A stretch of DNA of 64,000 bases. Origin: Bombilactobacillus thymidiniphilus. Its GTDB lineage: Bacteria; Bacillota; Bacilli; Lactobacillales; Lactobacillaceae. The notes beneath the pieces were generated by a model. It was not told the DNA's origin. It was given only the letters and a program-made list of their open reading frames with translations, and did no database searches. Shown piece after piece: positions 9,353 through 18,607 of this stretch. Position numbers and translations under genes: made by a program. Numbering within the stretch: position 1 is the stretch's first letter; every line of letters starts with the position of its first letter. The stretch covers positions 1,364,001-1,428,000 of the forward strand of contig NZ_CP093365.1 of the NCBI RefSeq assembly GCF_023380245.1. The letters run 5' to 3'.

Positions 9353-10489
9353 ATGGATCCTTATGAAACCTTAGGCTTGGATCGGAATGCCTCTGATGAT
9401 GAAATTAAAAAGGCTTACCGAAAATTATCCAAGAAATATCATCCTGATATTAATCAAGAGTCAGGTGCCGAAGAAAAGTTTAAAGAAGTCAATGATGCTT
9501 ATGATATTTTAAAAGATCCGCAAAAAAAAGCTCGTTTTGATCAATATGGTGCTACTGATGATCAAGCTGGTTTTGGTGGCGGTAGTCAGGGATTTGGTGG
9601 TTTTGATGGTGGCGGTTTTGGCGATTTTAGTGATATTTTTGAATCGTTTTTTGGCGGTGGTTCAACCAGGCAGCAAAATCCTAATGCGCCACGAACTGGT
9701 CGTGATTTAGAATATCGTTTAAAAATAAAGTTTGATGAAGCTGTTTTTGGTGGGCAACAAACGGTTCGTTATAATCGTAGTGAAATATGTGCTACTTGTG
9801 ATGGTTCAGGTGCTAAACCAGGAACGACGGCTAAGACTTGTCATAAATGCCATGGTAGTGGTCATATTCAAGTCAACCAGCGTACACCTTTAGGTGTTAT
9901 GCAAAGTCAACAAGTATGTGATGTTTGTGGTGGTACCGGAAAAGAAATTAGTGATAAATGTCCAGATTGTCACGGTCGTGGTAAAGTTACTAAAAGTCAT
10001 GCTGTGGAAGTAACGATTCCTGCTGGAATTGATAACGGGCAGCGTTTGCGTTTAGATGGGCAAGGTGAAGCTGGTGATAACCAAGGTGGTTATGGTGATC
10101 TATACGTAACTTTTGAAATTGAACCCAGCAAAGATTTTGAACGTGATGGAACGACTTTATATTCACATGAAACGATTTCTTTCCCGCAAGCAGCTTTGGG
10201 TGATACGATTCAAGTGAAAACTATTCGCGGTAAAGTAGAACTGAAAATCCCTGCTGGAACACAATCGGGGACCGTCTTTCGTTTGAAAGAACAAGGTGTT
10301 CCTAGATTACAAGGTAACGGTATTGGTGATCAGCGTACAACAATTGAAATTGTGACACCAAAACATTTAAATGAAAAGCAAAAGCAAGCTCTACAAAATT
10401 ATGCTGAATTAGGTGGGGGTAAAGTTAAAGAACAAGATCGCAATCTTTTTGAACGTATGCGTGATAACATGAAAGATAAATTTAAATAA
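9353..10489 (+). CDS. dnaJ: Chaperone protein DnaJ (Hsp40)
   Basis: This 378-residue co-chaperone stimulates DnaK ATPase and binds unfolded proteins. The J domain occupies residues 1-66 with the HPD triad in [10 protein letters not shown] Gly/Phe-rich linker (about 70-105) follows. The zinc domain has four CxxCxGxG repeats: [24 protein letters not shown] and CPDCHGRG. Two C-terminal beta domains complete a type I DnaJ. AAAGG lies 10 bases upstream of the ATG at 9353. A strong terminator follows, closing the heat-shock operon. Confidence 0.98.
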   Translation: MDPYETLGLDRNASDDEIKKAYRKLSKKYHPDINQESGAEEKFKEVNDAYDILKDPQKKARFDQYGATDDQAGFGGGSQGFGGFDGGGFGDFSDIFESFFGGGSTRQQNPNAPRTGRDLEYRLKIKFDEAVFGGQQTVRYNRSEICATCDGSGAKPGTTAKTCHKCHGSGHIQVNQRTPLGVMQSQQVCDVCGGTGKEISDKCPDCHGRGKVTKSHAVEVTIPAGIDNGQRLRLDGQGEAGDNQGGYGDLYVTFEIEPSKDFERDGTTLYSHETISFPQAALGDTIQVKTIRGKVELKIPAGTQSGTVFRLKEQGVPRLQGNGIGDQRTTIEIVTPKHLNEKQKQALQNYAELGGGKVKEQDRNLFERMRDNMKDKFK

Positions 10490-10493
10490 TTTC

Positions 10494-10528
10494 AAAAAGA
10501 TTCATAGGTGACTATGGATCTTTTTGTT
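10494..10528 (+). terminator. Terminator of the hrcA-grpE-dnaK-dnaJ operon
   Basis: Complementary 14-base arms (10494-10507 and 10512-10525, one G-U pair) surround a GTGA loop, and the second arm ends in a T-run. It lies 4 bases after the dnaJ stop. Confidence 0.88.
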
Positions 10529-10564
10529 ATAGTATTAATTAGGAAATGATAAAGAGGTTAGTTC

Positions 10565-12397
10565 ATGACGGATCCAAAATTAACAGATAAACAAAAATAT
10601 ATCCGCAATTTTTCTATTGTGGCACATATTGATCATGGTAAATCAACGATTGCCGATCGTATTTTGGAAATGACTGATACTATCGCTGAACGCGATATGG
10701 AAAATCAAATTTTAGATGATATGGATATTGAGCGTGAGCGGGGAATTACTATTAAGCTTAATGCGGTAGAACTAAAATATCAGTCTAAAGATGGGCACAC
10801 TTATACTTTTCATTTGATTGATACTCCCGGACATGTAGATTTTTCATATGAAGTATCGCGCAGTTTAGCTGCTTGTGAAGGAGCGTTACTGGTTGTAGAT
10901 GCAGCTCAAGGTGTGCAAGCTCAAACAATGGCAAATGCTTATTTAGCTGTAGATAACGATCTAGAAATTTTGCCAGTTATCAATAAAATTGATTTGCCCG
11001 CTGCTGATAGTGCTCGCGTACAAGATGAGATTGAAGACATGATTGGAGTCCCGGCTGAGGACGCTGTTTTAACTAGCGCTAAAAGTGGCTTGGGGATTGC
11101 TGAATTATTAGAGCGCATTGTTAGTGATGTACCTGCACCTGCTGGCGATCTTAATGCGCCTTTAAAAGCTTTGATCTTCGATTCAGTTTATGATAGTTAT
11201 CGTGGCGTTGTCTTGAGTGTGCGAATTTTTGATGGAAAAGTTAAAATTGGTGATAAAATAAAGCTTATGAGTAATGGTAAAACCTTTGAAGTTACTGAAG
11301 TGGGTGTAATGTCGCCTAAAGCTGTTCCACAAGACAATCTCAGCGTTGGTGATGTTGGGTATATTACAGCTAGCATTAAGACTGTGCAGGATACGCGTGT
11401 TGGAGATACAATTACTTTAGCGGATAATCCAACAAAACAGCCTTTACAAGGCTATCGCAAAATAACACCAATGGTTTATTCAGGTATGTATTCTGTGGAC
11501 AATTCTAAATATGAAGATTTACGGGAATCTTTAGAAAAATTACAATTAAATGATGCTTCTTTGGAATTTGAACCAGAAACTTCTCAAGCATTAGGATTTG
11601 GTTTTCGTGTAGGCTTTTTAGGATTACTACACATGGACGTGATTCAAGAACGTTTAGAACGTGAATTTGGCTTAGATTTGATTATGACAGCGCCCTCAGT
11701 AAATTATGAAATCAATTTGACTAATGGCGAGCAATTAATTATTGATAATCCATCCAAAATGCCGGATATTTCTGAAATTAAAGAAATTAAAGAACCAATG
11801 GTACGTGCAGAAATCATGGTTCCAAAAGATTATGTGGGGGCGGTCATGGAATTAGCCCAAAGTAGGCGCGGCCATTTTGACACCATGGATTATTTAGATG
11901 ATTATCATGTGAATATTATTTATAAATTGCCTTTGGCGGAGATCATTTATGACTTTTTTGACGATTTAAAATCCAATACGCGTGGATTTGCTTCTTTTGA
12001 TTATCAAATTACCGGTTATGAGCCAACTGATATGGTTAAAATGGATATTTTACTGAATTCGGAACCAGTCGATGCGTTGAGTTTTATTGTACACCGAGAT
12101 TTTGCGTATGATCGTGGGCGTAAAATTGTTCAAAAATTAAAGGGAATTATTCCGCGACAGCAGTTTGAAGTTGCGATTCAAGCAGCGATTGGTAATAAAA
12201 TTGTAGCGCGTTCCACAGTTAAAGCTTATCGAAAAGATGTGACCGGGCCACTTTATGGTGGTGATCAGACGCGTAAAAATAAACTTTTAGACAAGCAAAA
12301 ACGCGGCAAGAAGCGCATGAAAGATGTTGGTAGTGTTACAGTTCCTCAAGAAGCTTTTATGGCGGTTTTACAAAGTGATGATAATGATACAAAATAG
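10565..12397 (+). CDS. lepA: Elongation factor 4 (LepA, back-translocase GTPase)
   Basis: This 610-residue ribosomal GTPase matches EF-4 in length. G1 is AHIDHGKST (about residues 20-28). Switch motifs ERERGITIK and DTPGHVDF follow, then NKIDLP. The C-terminal LepA-specific domain includes [18 protein letters not shown] and ends with [17 protein letters not shown], a family hallmark. GAGG is seven bases before the ATG. EF-4 acts on stalled or mistranslocated ribosomes. It is transcribed separately from dnaJ because a terminator intervenes, and srtA and recJ follow. Confidence 0.97.
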   Translation: MTDPKLTDKQKYIRNFSIVAHIDHGKSTIADRILEMTDTIAERDMENQILDDMDIERERGITIKLNAVELKYQSKDGHTYTFHLIDTPGHVDFSYEVSRSLAACEGALLVVDAAQGVQAQTMANAYLAVDNDLEILPVINKIDLPAADSARVQDEIEDMIGVPAEDAVLTSAKSGLGIAELLERIVSDVPAPAGDLNAPLKALIFDSVYDSYRGVVLSVRIFDGKVKIGDKIKLMSNGKTFEVTEVGVMSPKAVPQDNLSVGDVGYITASIKTVQDTRVGDTITLADNPTKQPLQGYRKITPMVYSGMYSVDNSKYEDLRESLEKLQLNDASLEFEPETSQALGFGFRVGFLGLLHMDVIQERLEREFGLDLIMTAPSVNYEINLTNGEQLIIDNPSKMPDISEIKEIKEPMVRAEIMVPKDYVGAVMELAQSRRGHFDTMDYLDDYHVNIIYKLPLAEIIYDFFDDLKSNTRGFASFDYQITGYEPTDMVKMDILLNSEPVDALSFIVHRDFAYDRGRKIVQKLKGIIPRQQFEVAIQAAIGNKIVARSTVKAYRKDVTGPLYGGDQTRKNKLLDKQKRGKKRMKDVGSVTVPQEAFMAVLQSDDNDTK

Positions 12398-12427
12398 TCT
12401 TGAAGAGGGTAGGTTGAAAGCTAACTT

Positions 12428-13087
12428 ATGAAAAGATTTTGGAAATGGTTTGGGACAATTCTCGTTGTGTTAGTGGCTTTGATATTAATCTTCAATGCGC
12501 AAATTAAGGGATTAATGGTTAAAGAGTTGGCACAAGAGCAGTTGACTAGTGTCACGCGTAAGCAAATTAAGCAAAACGAGTTGCGCGATGGATCATTCAA
12601 TTATTCCAAAGTGAAACCTATTACTGCTAAACAAGTAGTTCGTGCCAATTTGAAACATAACGCTGCTGTTTTAGGCAAGATTGCCATCCCTGCGGTTAAT
12701 TTAAAGTTGCCTATTGTTAAAGGCATGGATGATACAGCATTGTCTACGGGCGCCGGTACGATGAAACCTGATGAAAAAATGGGACATGGAAATTATGCTT
12801 TAGCTGGTCATTACATGACACAAAAAGGAGCTTTGTTTTCGCCTTTAGAAGATACTAAAATTGGTGATTTAGTGTATATCACAGATTTGAAAAATGTGTA
12901 TATTTACAAAATCACCTTGAAACAAATTATTTCACCGCATGCTACTTGGATGATTAATGATCAAAAAGGATCTAAATTATTGAGTTTAGTAACGTGTGCT
13001 GATGGTGGCGCTAATCGCTGGATTGTACAAGGCGATCTAGTGCAAACCCAAGTCGCTAATCGCGCCACTTTATCCACTTTTAGTTAG
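12428..13087 (+). CDS. srtA: Class A sortase
   Basis: This 219-residue transpeptidase would join LPxTG-type surface proteins to peptidoglycan. It has an N-terminal membrane anchor (about residues 6-24), then the extracellular sortase barrel. The catalytic triad is visible: His128 in YALAGHY, Cys190 in SLVTC and Arg197 in NRWIV. The TLxTC motif appears as SLVTC. No LPxTG substrate is encoded in this window. It lies between lepA and recJ, an order seen in related lactobacilli. The ribosome site before the ATG at 12428 is weak (GAAAG). Confidence 0.93.
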   Translation: MKRFWKWFGTILVVLVALILIFNAQIKGLMVKELAQEQLTSVTRKQIKQNELRDGSFNYSKVKPITAKQVVRANLKHNAAVLGKIAIPAVNLKLPIVKGMDDTALSTGAGTMKPDEKMGHGNYALAGHYMTQKGALFSPLEDTKIGDLVYITDLKNVYIYKITLKQIISPHATWMINDQKGSKLLSLVTCADGGANRWIVQGDLVQTQVANRATLSTFS

Positions 13088-13099
13088 GAGTATTAATAA

Positions 13100-15415
13100 T
13101 TGAGCTTACGTTATCAGTGGCATTTATTACCTAAGACAGATAAACAAAAAGAAGCCCAGTTAGTAAAAGATACTGGACTTCCTTTATTTTTGGTTAAACT
13201 GTTATTAAATCGAGGAATCAATAACTCCGCTGCGATCCAAAGTTTTTTACAACCATCTACGCAACAGATTTCTGATCCGTTTTTAATGCATGATATGAAT
13301 TTAGCAGTGGAAAGAATTAGTAATGCAATCATGAATAGTGAAAAAATGGTTATTTATGGTGACTATGATGCTGATGGTATTACTAGTACAGCGATTTTAA
13401 AAGAAGCTATTGAGACTTTGGGTGGTCAGGTTGACATTTTTATTCCCGATCGATTTAAAGATGGTTACGGTCCTAACCTAAAACGTTATCAAAAATTTGT
13501 GGCACAAGGTTATCATTTAATTATTACGGTGGATAACGGAATCACTGGGTTATCAGAAGTTACGTATGCCCAAGAGCATGGTGTAGACGTGATTGTAAGT
13601 GATCATCATACGATTCCGGACCAGTTGCCACCAGCATATGCGATTGTTCATCCACAATTTAAGCAAGAAATTCCTTATCCTTGTCCTTATTTATCAGGGG
13701 CAGGAGTAGCTTTTAAAATTGCTAGCGCTTTGTTGGAAGAAATTCCTTATGACTTGCTGGATTTAGCAGCGATTGGTACAGTAAGCGATGTCATGGAATT
13801 AGTCGGTGAAAATCGTGCTTTAGTGGCTTTAGGTTTACAGCAAATTAAACAACAAGAACGTCTTGGCTTGGTTGAGTTATGTAAAGTAGCGCATGTGCAA
13901 ATGCAAGATTTCAACGAAGAAGATATCGGGTTTCAAATTGCTCCACGACTAAATGCGTTAGGGCGTTTAGCCAATGCCACCACTGGTGTAGAGTTGTTAA
14001 CGACCTTAGATAGCGATCGTGCTCATCAATTGGCACAAGAAATCAATCAATTGAATGAAAAGCGCAAGCATTTAGGGCAAGAAGTGTTTGAATTAGCTTG
14101 GCAACAAGCGCAAGAACAAATTGCAGCAGGTGATAAAATTTTAGTGGTGGCTGGCGATAATTGGCATCAAGGAATTTTGGGCATTGTAGCTGGTAAAATT
14201 TTGCAACGTAGCGGTTGTCCATGTCTGGTTTTAAGTATTAATAATTCTGGGCAAGCGGTTGGATCTGGTCGTAGTAGTGCTAATTTTGACTTATATCAAG
14301 CATTAATGCAATTTAGAGCGATGTACCAAAAATTTGGTGGACATGCGCAGGCTTGTGGCATGACTTTAGCAGCACTAGACGTTGATAACTTGCGTCAGCA
14401 ATTAAATCAATTACCACAAGTGCGTGATTTAGATACACAGTTACAAGCTAGTGAGCAATACGAATTAGAATTAAGATTATCAGGTCTAACTTTAAAGTTA
14501 TATAAACAAATTCAGCGTCTGGCCCCTTTTGGTAATGGAAATCCAGTGCCGGTGATTAAAGTGACAGATTTTGATCAGTGCATGGTGGATTATTTAGGTA
14601 AAAAAAATCAAGATCATCTCAAAATAAGTTTGCAACAGCAGAGTAAAAAAATTGATTGTATGGGCTTTGGAATGGGGGAATATCAGCCTACTATACAACA
14701 AAATGGCTTACAAGCAGTTTATGGTACTTTGATGACCAATAATTGGCGTAATCAGTCATATTTGCAGTTAAAGGTTGATGACTTACAGCTACAAGCCGAA
14801 GTTCAACTGGCACGTGCCAAAAATATTCAGTTTGTGGATTTGCGGCAGAAACCCAAGTTTTCTGTCCCCAAGGATTTACCAAGTTTTGTTTTCTTCCAAG
14901 CTGCTAATCAGCAAAAATTTATGGCACAGCACGGACAATGTGCTACTTATTTATCTGATGAAGTACCTAATTTATCCAAATTAGTCGTGACGGATATGCC
15001 GACACACATGGCGCAATTTGATGATTTAATAATAAAGTTGACAAACGTTGAGCAACTAAGTTTTATTTTTCATGATCCAAATCAAACTTGGATTTCGATT
15101 TCTAAAGATAATTGGCACCAAACTTTGAAATATTTGTTTTCGCATAAAAACTTGCAAGTTACTGATTTGCCTGTTGTGGCACGTTATTTACAATTATCGA
15201 CTGTACAAATAAAAGTCATAATTAGAGTGTTTTCTGAATTAAATTTTGTTACAATAGTAGATGGTTTTTTGAAATGGCCGCAGCAATTACCCGCGCATCA
15301 ATTAGACGAATCAGTTACTTACTGCCGTCTGCAAGAACGTCAAAAGATCCAATCGTTATTAGTGGAATCTGATTTTTCACAACTGATTGATTATGTATTG
15401 CAATTAAGACATTAA
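13100..15415 (+). CDS. recJ: Single-stranded-DNA-specific exonuclease RecJ
   Basis: This 771-residue 5'-3' exonuclease acts in recombinational and mismatch repair. The DHH-family motifs are clear: [15 protein letters not shown] near residue 88 and IVSDHHTIP near 170. The DHHA1 block [13 protein letters not shown] with [11 protein letters not shown] is near 410. An OB-like region and a Firmicute-specific C-terminal extension follow. The start is the TTG at 13100 with GGAG nine bases upstream, right after the srtA stop. apt follows 14 bases downstream, a linkage common in Firmicutes. Confidence 0.95.
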   Translation: MSLRYQWHLLPKTDKQKEAQLVKDTGLPLFLVKLLLNRGINNSAAIQSFLQPSTQQISDPFLMHDMNLAVERISNAIMNSEKMVIYGDYDADGITSTAILKEAIETLGGQVDIFIPDRFKDGYGPNLKRYQKFVAQGYHLIITVDNGITGLSEVTYAQEHGVDVIVSDHHTIPDQLPPAYAIVHPQFKQEIPYPCPYLSGAGVAFKIASALLEEIPYDLLDLAAIGTVSDVMELVGENRALVALGLQQIKQQERLGLVELCKVAHVQMQDFNEEDIGFQIAPRLNALGRLANATTGVELLTTLDSDRAHQLAQEINQLNEKRKHLGQEVFELAWQQAQEQIAAGDKILVVAGDNWHQGILGIVAGKILQRSGCPCLVLSINNSGQAVGSGRSSANFDLYQALMQFRAMYQKFGGHAQACGMTLAALDVDNLRQQLNQLPQVRDLDTQLQASEQYELELRLSGLTLKLYKQIQRLAPFGNGNPVPVIKVTDFDQCMVDYLGKKNQDHLKISLQQQSKKIDCMGFGMGEYQPTIQQNGLQAVYGTLMTNNWRNQSYLQLKVDDLQLQAEVQLARAKNIQFVDLRQKPKFSVPKDLPSFVFFQAANQQKFMAQHGQCATYLSDEVPNLSKLVVTDMPTHMAQFDDLIIKLTNVEQLSFIFHDPNQTWISISKDNWHQTLKYLFSHKNLQVTDLPVVARYLQLSTVQIKVIIRVFSELNFVTIVDGFLKWPQQLPAHQLDESVTYCRLQERQKIQSLLVESDFSQLIDYVLQLRH

Positions 15416-15429
15416 TTTTAGGAGATAAT

Positions 15430-15942
15430 ATGGATTTTAAAGATTATGTGGCAAATGTTCCTAATTTTCCTGAGCCGGGAATTTTGTTTCGTGACATCTC
15501 ACCACTCATGTACAATGGCAAAGTTTATGCTGCTGCTACTAACAAGATTGCTGAATACGCGCAACAACGTGGAACTGAGATGATTGTTGGACCAGAGGCT
15601 CGCGGATTTATCGTTGGTTGTCCGGTAGCTTATAAGTTGGGGGTAGGTTTTGCTCCTGCTCGCAAAAAGGGTAAATTACCGCGTGAAACAGTTTCAGTGA
15701 CTTATGATTTGGAATACGGTCAAGGCGAATTATTTATGCAAAAAGATGCTGTACGTCCCGGGCAAAAAGTTTTGGTTGTGGATGATTTAATGGCAACTGG
15801 CGGTACTTTGGCAGCGACAATTCAATTAGTAGAACAACTTGGTGGAATTGTTGTGGGTACAGCATTTTTGATTGAGTTAACTGAATTGCATGGTCGCGAT
15901 AAAATAAGTGATTATGACATGTTTACTTTAATGCAGTATTAG
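15430..15942 (+). CDS. apt: Adenine phosphoribosyltransferase
   Basis: This 170-residue purine-salvage enzyme converts adenine and PRPP to AMP. The N-terminus [14 protein letters not shown] is typical. The PRPP-binding loop is [16 protein letters not shown] near residues 115-130, and PEARGFI binds the base. AGGAG precedes the ATG by 5 bases. It ends the lepA-srtA-recJ-apt run and is followed by tRNA-Ser. Confidence 0.97.
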   Translation: MDFKDYVANVPNFPEPGILFRDISPLMYNGKVYAAATNKIAEYAQQRGTEMIVGPEARGFIVGCPVAYKLGVGFAPARKKGKLPRETVSVTYDLEYGQGELFMQKDAVRPGQKVLVVDDLMATGGTLAATIQLVEQLGGIVVGTAFLIELTELHGRDKISDYDMFTLMQY

Positions 15943-15969
15943 GATAGAATATAGATGCTGCTTTTTTAT

Positions 15970-16058
15970 GGAGAGTTGGCAGAGTGGTAATGCACCGGAC
16001 TCGAAATCCGGCGAACCGATTCGATATCGGCGCGCAGGTTCAAATCCTGTACTCTCCT
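15970..16058 (+). tRNA. tRNA-Ser (anticodon CGA)
   Basis: The seven-base acceptor stem GGAGAGT pairs with ACTCTCC (16051-16057). The anticodon arm CCGGA-CTCGAAA-TCCGG (15995-16011) gives anticodon CGA, which reads UCG. The long serine-type variable arm contains CCGAT/ATCGG. The T-loop is TTCAAAT. No CCA is encoded, and the discriminator base reads T rather than the G usual in bacterial tRNA-Ser. The broken integrase points toward this 3' end, so it is the probable attachment site. As I recall, Lactobacillus phage mv4 also integrates into the 3' end of tRNA-Ser(CGA). Confidence 0.95.
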
Positions 16059-16101
16059 TTGGCAAGTTTTCAATCTATTCCAGTTAGTTCCATTATTTTC
16101 C

Positions 16102-16141
16102 AGAAGCCCTTTGAGTTCAACACTCATAGGGCTTCTTTTTT
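16102..16141 (+). terminator. Strong terminator downstream of tRNA-Ser
   Basis: AGAAGCCCT (16102-16110) pairs with AGGGCTTCT (16128-16136). The stem continues inward with TGAGT/ACTCA after one mismatch, and T-residues follow. It would end the tRNA/apt transcript before the element. Confidence 0.9.
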
Positions 16142-16170
16142 AATTCTTTTTTTGTTAGTCTTTCCATTTT

Positions 16171-16275
16171 GTTACAATCTGTTACGAATTTTTGTTACCA
16201 GAAATGTTACCAAACCTACTAAAATTTGTTACCACGGTCAAAAAAACGCTAGATATAGAATTAAATTTGTTACCA
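16171..16275. repeat. Six GTTAC(C) repeats: putative integrase arm-type sites
   Basis: GTTAC begins at 16171, 16181, 16194, 16206, 16228 and 16269; the last four extend to GTTACC, three of them as TTTGTTACCA or close to it. They fill the space between the tRNA terminator and the integrase stop. Short direct repeats here are the known form of arm-type sites bound by the N-terminal domain of tyrosine integrases. That role is inferred from position. Confidence 0.6.
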
Positions 16276-16281
16276 ATCCAA

Positions 16282-17325
16282 TTATTCGGCGTTTTGTTGG
16301 TCAAAGGAATTAATTGCTTCAATAATTTTTTTATCTGAATTGTCAGTTGCATGTTCGTAAATATTCATAGTCACACTAACATCTGAATGCCCTAGGCGCT
16401 TTTGGACGTCTTTAGCTGTAATATATGGGTTCTTGTCGTAGAGTAATGTAGCATGCGTGTGCCGGAAGCCGTGGACGGTTATTATTGGTAACTTTGCTAG
16501 TTTAGCAATTTTGATTAACCATTTTCTTGGTTGTTTCATCAAGAATAATGCTTCTAACAGATGCTACACTTTTAGGGCTAGTAATTTGTTCTACATAGTT
16601 TAAACCAGAAGATATAGTTTTATTGATCCTAAGGTTTGAGTCATGAAAATTGATATCTCCCCAAGTCAGTGCCAAAATTTCGCCTTTACGCAACCCCGAG
16701 TAGGCTAGCAATCTAAAAAATGTATAAATTTGAAACGGCATAAATATACGTGCAGTTTTTAAAAACTGTTCTAATTGTTTTTTGTTATAAAAATTATGGT
16801 TATTTTTTTGATCGCGTAACTCTTTAATGTGTTTGGTGGTTTTTGGAACATCTACATTATCCATAGGGCTATTTTTGATGTAGTTAAGTCGCACAGCGTC
16901 TTTAAAAACATGGTTTGCATAATTGTATATAAACTTGTATTTAACCATTTTCTCAGCCCAAAAATCGACTGCAGTTTGGCATTCCTGAACCGTGATGTCA
17001 TTGACGTATTTATCACCAAAGCGGGGTAAAATGTGCAACTTAAAAATTGTCATTGTTTTATTTAGCGTACTCTCTTTTACTGTATTAGCATAACGTTTCA
17101 GCCATTTGTTATACAATTCTTCATATTTAATTTTTTTTATATCAGCATCAACGTCTCCGTTAATAATTTGCTGTTTTAAATTATAAAAAGCTATTTCGGC
17201 ATCTTCATAGCTCGAAAATCCACGCTTATGCAGAACTTTATTTTTATTAGCGCGTATCGAGAACTCGTATTTTTCTCCACCAGATGCTAATTTATATTTT
17301 TTGATCGCTTTGATTTTTTTGGCAT
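16282..17325 (-). pseudogene. Phage-type tyrosine integrase, broken
   Basis: This is a site-specific recombinase gene in two out-of-frame parts. Beginning at the ATG at 17325 (AAAGGA upstream), the frame is lost after a run of seven A (17320-17314). One more A would join it to the long frame KKIKAIKKYKLASGGEKYEF and on through an N-terminal arm-binding/SAM-like region to GLRKGEILALTWGDI, which holds catalytic Arg I. That frame ends at 16502. The C-terminal catalytic part, with HGFRHTHA and the nucleophile Tyr in MNIYEHA, lies in another frame (16542-16282). About 35-45 residues usual between LDETT and the HxxR box appear deleted at the junction. Both lesions suggest it is inactive. Confidence 0.85.
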
Positions 17326-17348
17326 GCTATTTCCTTTTTAGAACATAC

Positions 17349-17390
17349 GTTCTTTTTTATTTAAAAATAAAACCCAAATTTAATTGGGTG
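17349..17390 (-). repeat. 42-bp direct repeat R1, copy 1, containing a terminator
   Basis: This 42-base segment is identical to 18559-18600. On the minus strand it holds ACCCAA-TTAAAT-TTGGGT followed by TTTTATTTTT, an intrinsic terminator for the lipoprotein gene ending at 17430. Confidence 0.85.
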
Positions 17391-17417
17391 ATTTAATTGG
17401 GTGATTTAATTGGGTGA
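17379..17417. repeat. Three tandem copies of a 13-bp unit
   Basis: TTTAATTGGGTGA occurs three times head to tail at 17379-17391, 17392-17404 and 17405-17417. The first copy overlaps the R1 terminator, whose stem arm it shares. The second R1 copy at 18.6 kb has only one unit, so this looks like local slippage expansion. Confidence 0.85.
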
Positions 17418-17429
17418 ATGATGCGATAT

Positions 17430-18350
17430 TTAATTTGTCAATTGTATTTTATCAACTTCTATCAATGTGATTGGTTTATTAAAATAATTTTCACTAATTC
17501 CACTATTAATTTGTGAATCATTCACTTTACTTTTTCCGTTCAATGGTCCTTGAATTGATACAATATCGCCTAATTTTACTCTTTGACTCAATTTATCTGT
17601 GACAGCTAAAAAATATTGATCACTATTTTGTGTGGGTGTCAATAGCAAATGATATTGTTTCATTTTATCCGCACCTATATCTTTAACATAAAAATTTGTA
17701 AGAGTTACAGCTTGTCCTAAAAGATCTTCACTAGAATATTGAGACATATTATTCACATCAAAACTATTAGTTATGTCAGGATATTCAGAATTTGAATTTA
17801 TCGTGTTTTGATTTTTTTGGGTATCTGTATTATTTGAATTGTAATCACCTAGAGATGCATAATATTTTGCTTGTTTAGCATTTACCGTTAGCGTTACTGG
17901 CTTATTATTATTTTTAGCCCACTTAACCATTTTGGTAGAAAAATCATCATTTTCCCAAGATTTGTTGTAATTGCTTACTGCGATAACTAATACTTTAGCT
18001 TTAGAACCTAATGTTTGATCTTCTGTTGAATCTAGTGTATCTACTTGTACTTCAAACTTATGATGCTTAACTTTAGCCCAAGATGCCCCTTTTATTGACT
18101 CGCCTACATTAGCGGTTGAATTTGCATCGTTAGTGGTCGAAGTTGCATCATTATAATTTGATAAAACTAAAATTTTGGAATTGTCAGGAGCATTTGTTGT
18201 GCCTTTTAGATTCCAATTATTATCAACCACTGAACTGCTTGTTATTTTTGCTTTATAAGATTTAACTGGTTTTGAATTTGTGTTACTGCATCCAATCAGC
18301 AAACCTAAAGAAAGAAATCCAATTGCGACTATACCTAGTTTTGTATTCAA
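17430..18350 (-). CDS. Element-borne lipoprotein A, between integrase and repressor
   Basis: This is a 306-residue predicted lipoprotein. The signal reads NTKLGIVAIGFLSLGLLIGC, with the lipobox Cys near residue 21, then a Ser/Asn/Thr-rich mature chain. The middle (about 35-150) has NWNLKGTTNAPDNSKILVLS, resembling a beta-sandwich or Ig-like fold. The end (about 200-305) has LLGQAVTLTNFYVKDI and LGDIVSIQGPLNG, suggesting an OB-fold. I do not recognise a named family. The TTG at 18350 is preceded by GGAGG eight bases upstream. Its 5' end and upstream DNA match lipoprotein B almost exactly, but the mature parts do not align. Lipoproteins in this phage position are known superinfection-exclusion factors; that role is inference. 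Confidence 0.75.
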   Translation of the reverse strand: MNTKLGIVAIGFLSLGLLIGCSNTNSKPVKSYKAKITSSSVVDNNWNLKGTTNAPDNSKILVLSNYNDATSTTNDANSTANVGESIKGASWAKVKHHKFEVQVDTLDSTEDQTLGSKAKVLVIAVSNYNKSWENDDFSTKMVKWAKNNNKPVTLTVNAKQAKYYASLGDYNSNNTDTQKNQNTINSNSEYPDITNSFDVNNMSQYSSEDLLGQAVTLTNFYVKDIGADKMKQYHLLLTPTQNSDQYFLAVTDKLSQRVKLGDIVSIQGPLNGKSKVNDSQINSGISENYFNKPITLIEVDKIQLTN

Positions 18351-18558
18351 AATAACTTCCTCCAAAAAATTCAGTTTTTATAGTCATCAGGTTTTGGACT
18401 AATTATTAATCAAGCTTTCTTTTTATCTGTAATAAGTCGCGTCTCTCGAATCATCCATTGATGAATCAACAGATTGTCCAAAGTTATCTATTTTTTTGGA
18501 AAAATTGTTATAACTGCCAGATGGATTAACTACTGTATTGCGAAAATTTCTCACCTTT
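18339..18558 (-). repeat. 220-bp repeat block, copy A
   Basis: This block matches 19532-19751 with about five mismatches by eye. It spans the first codons and ribosome site of lipoprotein A, the intergenic spacer, and a 3' fragment of the two-TM protein gene. It ends abruptly at the start of R1 copy 2, which marks a recombination junction. Confidence 0.9.
18423..18557 (-). pseudogene. Duplicated 3' fragment of the two-TM protein gene
   Basis: About 44 codons are left, beginning VRNFRNTVVNPSGSYN and ending in the same DATYYR-stop as the intact gene at 19616-20248. Two amino-acid changes are visible (S to N in SYN-F, L to S in DDSRD). There is no start codon or ribosome site. It is a leftover of the duplication that produced block A. 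Confidence 0.85.
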
Positions 18559-18600
18559 GTTCTTTTTTATTTAAAAATAAAACCCAAATTTAATTGGGTG
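18559..18600 (-). repeat. 42-bp direct repeat R1, copy 2, containing a terminator
   Basis: It is identical to 17349-17390 and carries the same minus-strand hairpin and T-run, serving lipoprotein B. It abuts the truncated gene fragment at 18558. Confidence 0.85.
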
Positions 18601-18607
18601 GATGATA

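Noticed and set aside
15984-16313. 109-codon frame starting inside tRNA-Ser
   Set aside because: It begins within the tRNA gene, crosses a strong terminator and overlaps the integrase 3' end; no ribosome site is present.
17379-17417. Possible CRISPR-like repeats
   Set aside because: The three units are directly adjacent with no spacers, are only 13 bp long and have no cas genes nearby.
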